Notes under the pieces: generated by a model
What the model saw: the letters and a program-made list of their open reading frames with translations, nothing else
What the model was told of the DNA's origin: nothing
The model's database searches: none
Made by a program: the position numbers and the translations under genes
Shown: in pieces, positions 62,135-64,000 of the stretch
Layout: each line of letters starts with the position of its first letter
Numbering within the stretch: the stretch's first letter is position 1
NCBI GenBank assembly: GCA_023957995.1
Contig: JAMLGK010000006.1
Location: 1 to 64,000 of the forward strand
From: Microthrixaceae bacterium
GTDB lineage: Bacteria > Actinomycetota > Acidimicrobiia > Acidimicrobiales > Microtrichaceae
Length of the DNA: 64,000 bases
Direction: 5' to 3'

Positions 62135-63040
62135 GTGGAAAGTGGCGCGGCAGAACCGAACAACCGACCGATCCTCACCCGCAGACACCTGCTGCTGGGG
62201 GGCGCCTCACTGGCGGTCGTGCCCGTGGTCGCGGCCTGCACCACGAGCAGCGACCCGACCGTTCCCGAGGCTGCGCAGGCCAGCAGCTCCCTGCTGGGCG
62301 CCTTCCCGCCGGGCGACCCGTTCATACCGGCAGGCGTTTCCACACGGCTGGCCTACATGATCCTCGATTCCGAGGGGGTACCCCTCTCGGAGATCCCCGG
62401 CGAGGTCACCTTCACCGTCTCCAAGGACGGCACCAGGATCGCCGAGCAGAACGTCGCACCCCGTTCTGAGGGCATACCCCGCGCCTACCTTCCCCTGGTC
62501 CAGACCTTCGACGAAGAGGGCATCTACGACATCGGCGCCACCTTCGAGGGCGAGGAGATGGTGAGCCAGTTGCAGGTGTTCTCACCATCGGAGGTCGTCT
62601 CGCCGGTGGTCGGCCAGCAGTTGCCTGCGAAGTTCACCGCGACCGAGGACAACCCCGGCGACGTGGATCCCATCTGCACTCTGGTACCCCCGTGCCCCTT
62701 CCACACCGTCAACCTCGAGGACGTGGTGGGAACCGGCAAACCGATCGTGTTGCTCGTGGCCACGCCCGCCTTCTGCCAGACGGCGTTCTGCGGACCGACG
62801 CTCGGCAACCTCATCGACCTCGCCGATGGCCGCGACGATCTGATCGTGATCCATTCCGAGGTGTACCTGTCGGCCAAGCAGGCCCAGGACGACCTCGCGA
62901 CGGCGCCATTGGCGCCGGTGCCGGCCGACTACGGACTGAACATCGAGCCGGTGCTCTACGTCACCGACGACGCCGGTGTGATCACCGCACGGGCCGACGC
63001 CGTCGTCGATCGCAGCGAGATGGCAGAACTGATCAACTGA
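62135..63040 (+). CDS. Tat-exported lipoprotein with thioredoxin-like C-X4-C domain
   Basis: A 301-residue protein from GTG 62135. The twin-arginine motif TRRHLLLGG is at residues 15-23, then a hydrophobic stretch (ASLAVVPVVAAC) with lipobox Cys35. The mature part has a beta-rich region (about 60-170) and a thioredoxin-like end: VLLVATPAFCQTAFCGPTLG, with the two Cys four residues apart, and EPVLYVTDD, where the cis-Pro loop would be. It probably acts outside the membrane in thiol or metal transfer. It diverges from the Fe-S/Moco-like gene, 101 bp between starts. Confidence 0.82.
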   Translation: MESGAAEPNNRPILTRRHLLLGGASLAVVPVVAACTTSSDPTVPEAAQASSSLLGAFPPGDPFIPAGVSTRLAYMILDSEGVPLSEIPGEVTFTVSKDGTRIAEQNVAPRSEGIPRAYLPLVQTFDEEGIYDIGATFEGEEMVSQLQVFSPSEVVSPVVGQQLPAKFTATEDNPGDVDPICTLVPPCPFHTVNLEDVVGTGKPIVLLVATPAFCQTAFCGPTLGNLIDLADGRDDLIVIHSEVYLSAKQAQDDLATAPLAPVPADYGLNIEPVLYVTDDAGVITARADAVVDRSEMAELIN

Positions 63041-63094
63041 TCAACCGACCGGTTGGCCCTCAGCCCTCGCGGCCTCCGGGTCCGGTTCGTTTGC

Positions 63095-63415
63095 TCAGCT
63101 GAAGGACTGGCCGCACCCGCAGGTGCGCTGAGCGTTCGGGTTGGTGATCGAGAAGCCGGACTGGTCCAGACCATCGGCGTAGTCGAGCGTGGCGCCTTCG
63201 AGCAGCTGGGCGCTCGAGGGGTCGACGACAACCTTCACATCGCCGTGGGTGGTCGAGAGATCCTCGTCGGACACCTCGGAGTCGAAGAACATGTCGTAGG
63301 AGAAGCCCGAGCACCCGCCCGGACGAACCGCGACGCGCAGGGCGAGTTCGGGCTCACCCTCGGCCGCGATCAGCTTGCCCACCTTCTCTGCTGCAGCTTC
63401 GGTCATGGTGATCAT
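63095..63415 (-). CDS. IscA/HesB-type iron-sulfur cluster assembly protein
   Basis: A 106-residue A-type carrier. Three conserved Cys: GGCSGFSYD near residue 36 and the C-terminal TCGCGQSF. MITMTEAAAEKVGKLIAAEG is the usual first helix. Such proteins deliver Fe-S clusters to targets. ATG 63415. It lies between the Tat lipoprotein and a SufR-like regulator. Could be ErpA-type. Confidence 0.93.
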   Translation of the reverse strand: MITMTEAAAEKVGKLIAAEGEPELALRVAVRPGGCSGFSYDMFFDSEVSDEDLSTTHGDVKVVVDPSSAQLLEGATLDYADGLDQSGFSITNPNAQRTCGCGQSFS

Positions 63416-63596
63416 TGCGGACGTCCTTTCCGAGACGATCCAGACTGTCTTGATCGGATCCCGGCCGTTCCCGGATCGGGTGCTGGCCTGTACAGATCCT
63501 GGCTCTCCGGTCGTCGGTGACCGTCAGCGCTGATTGTAACGGTATTCGCCGTGACAATACAGAGCGCGCCGCGGGACCCCGCCCTTGCCCGACGGC

Positions 63597-64000
63597 TCAC
63601 AGTGAAGTGCCGGTGGCAACCATGTCAGCACGGCAGGGAGTACGTGCGGACAGGTCACAGAAGCTCTCCACCACCGCACCGCCGAGTTCCTCGGCAAACC
63701 CCTCCATCAGACCTCGGTGCAGAGAACACACCACCTGGGGCTGGCTCCTGGCCAGATCCGCGAAGGGGCAGTGCCCGAACCCCACCGTTGTGCGGTCACC
63801 CTCGGTGGCCGTCGCGGGGTCGAACCCGAGTTGGTCGAGCATCTCCACGGTGCAATCGGTGCAGGACCTGTCGGGAGCCACACGATGTGCCATGGCCCGA
63901 CCCGCGTCACGTCCCGCCTCGAGCACCGTGGCGGTCTCCGCGGCACTGTCCACGGCCACCTGGAGCAGCATCTCCGAGAGCATCGGATAGACGGGGGGTT
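63597..64000 (-). CDS. SufR-like helix-turn-helix regulator, C-terminal part
   Basis: The frame is open to the right edge, so the N-terminal DNA-binding part is outside the window. The visible 134 residues are the ligand domain of an ArsR/SufR-type regulator: AGRDAGRAMAHRVAPDRSCTD, then VGFGHCPFADLARSQPQVVC and SLHRGLMEGFAEELGG and a final FCDLSARTPC. The spaced Cys (GHCPF, VVCSLH, TPC) are typical of 4Fe-4S cluster-sensing SufR-type repressors. Next to an IscA-like gene this fits Fe-S control. Confidence 0.78.
   Translation of the reverse strand, partial: PPVYPMLSEMLLQVAVDSAAETATVLEAGRDAGRAMAHRVAPDRSCTDCTVEMLDQLGFDPATATEGDRTTVGFGHCPFADLARSQPQVVCSLHRGLMEGFAEELGGAVVESFCDLSARTPCRADMVATGTSL

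Noticed and set aside
60258..62360. 700-residue plus-strand open frame opposite the Fe-S/Moco gene
   Set aside because: No motif and it runs across the start of the Tat lipoprotein gene; the minus strand has clear 2Fe-2S motifs.

Overview
The window is GC-rich, densely coded actinobacterial chromosome with many GTG starts and many 1-11 nt gene overlaps. It carries a SigR/RsrA-type sigma/anti-sigma pair, a DUF2342 metalloprotease, an OmpR-type GlnR, a eukaryote-like GlnII, a Tad pilus operon of the mycobacterial type and a DUF4244 pilin. Gene order resembles two conserved actinobacterial blocks known from Mycobacterium: tilS-hpt-folE-folP-folB-folK-panC-coaX-lysS, and holB-topA-DUF1998 helicase-tad. 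Loss of ftsH and panD from the first block and fusion-like spacing elsewhere point to a deep-branching lineage. Acidimicrobiia is my best guess, by inference only. There is no rRNA, CRISPR array, prophage or complete insertion sequence.

Layout. 1-3.0 kb: end of a sugar-type MFS transporter, a polyprenyl diphosphate synthase, two divergent ABM-fold proteins and an alpha/beta hydrolase. 3.1-19.7 kb: a long minus-strand run with almost no gaps (small membrane protein, DUF2342, tilS, hpt, folE, folP, a degenerate phosphatase, folB, folK, a DUF2520 dehydrogenase, a hypothetical, panC, nadB, nadC, coaX, lysS, an orphan ABC ATPase, an FHA protein, a Ser/Thr kinase). It joins tRNA modification, purine salvage and folate, pantothenate and NAD synthesis to a kinase/FHA output. 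19.8-22.1 kb: rsrA-sigR and a double-length TetR-type regulator. 22.1-30.3 kb: an accessory-like stretch with an SGNH lipoprotein, a protein with a five-residue repeat, an HNH protein lacking its first His, a DoxX protein, a 993-residue wHTH-cyclase-ATPase regulator, a methyltransferase, a zinc ribbon, a decayed ATPase/TPR pseudogene and an SRPBCC protein.

30.4-39.2 kb: tRNA-Thr(CGT), holB, tmk, an MFS exporter, a histone-H1-like lysine/alanine/proline-rich protein, topA with a similar basic tail, and an acyl-CoA dehydrogenase. 39.4-45.3 kb: a seven-gene Mrp Na+/H+ antiporter operon (mrpABCDEFG), each gene overlapping the next. 45.4-53.1 kb: a STAS protein, a DUF1998 helicase, the convergent tad operon (tadZ-like, tadA, tadB, tadC, DUF4244 pilin, tadE) and a group-2 sigma factor. 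53.5-56.6 kb: a hypothetical, a MarR regulator and nadE. 56.7-60.2 kb: a nitrogen locus in which glnII and glnA-glnR diverge around a candidate GlnR box. 60.3-64.0 kb: a short xanthine-dehydrogenase-like Fe-S/Moco protein, a Tat lipoprotein with a thioredoxin-like C-X4-C motif, an IscA-type protein and the end of a SufR-like regulator.

The most unusual items are: a STYX-like pseudophosphatase (H-G-X5-R, Cys replaced by Gly) inside the folate operon; the glnII/glnA/glnR locus with tandem 11-nt half-sites; the truncated Fe-S/Moco oxidoreductase opposite a C-X4-C lipoprotein; and many in-frame short tandem repeats (15, 17, 18 and 36 bp) in unrelated genes, including matching basic tails on topA and its neighbour. 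All family names come from reading motifs; no database search was run.
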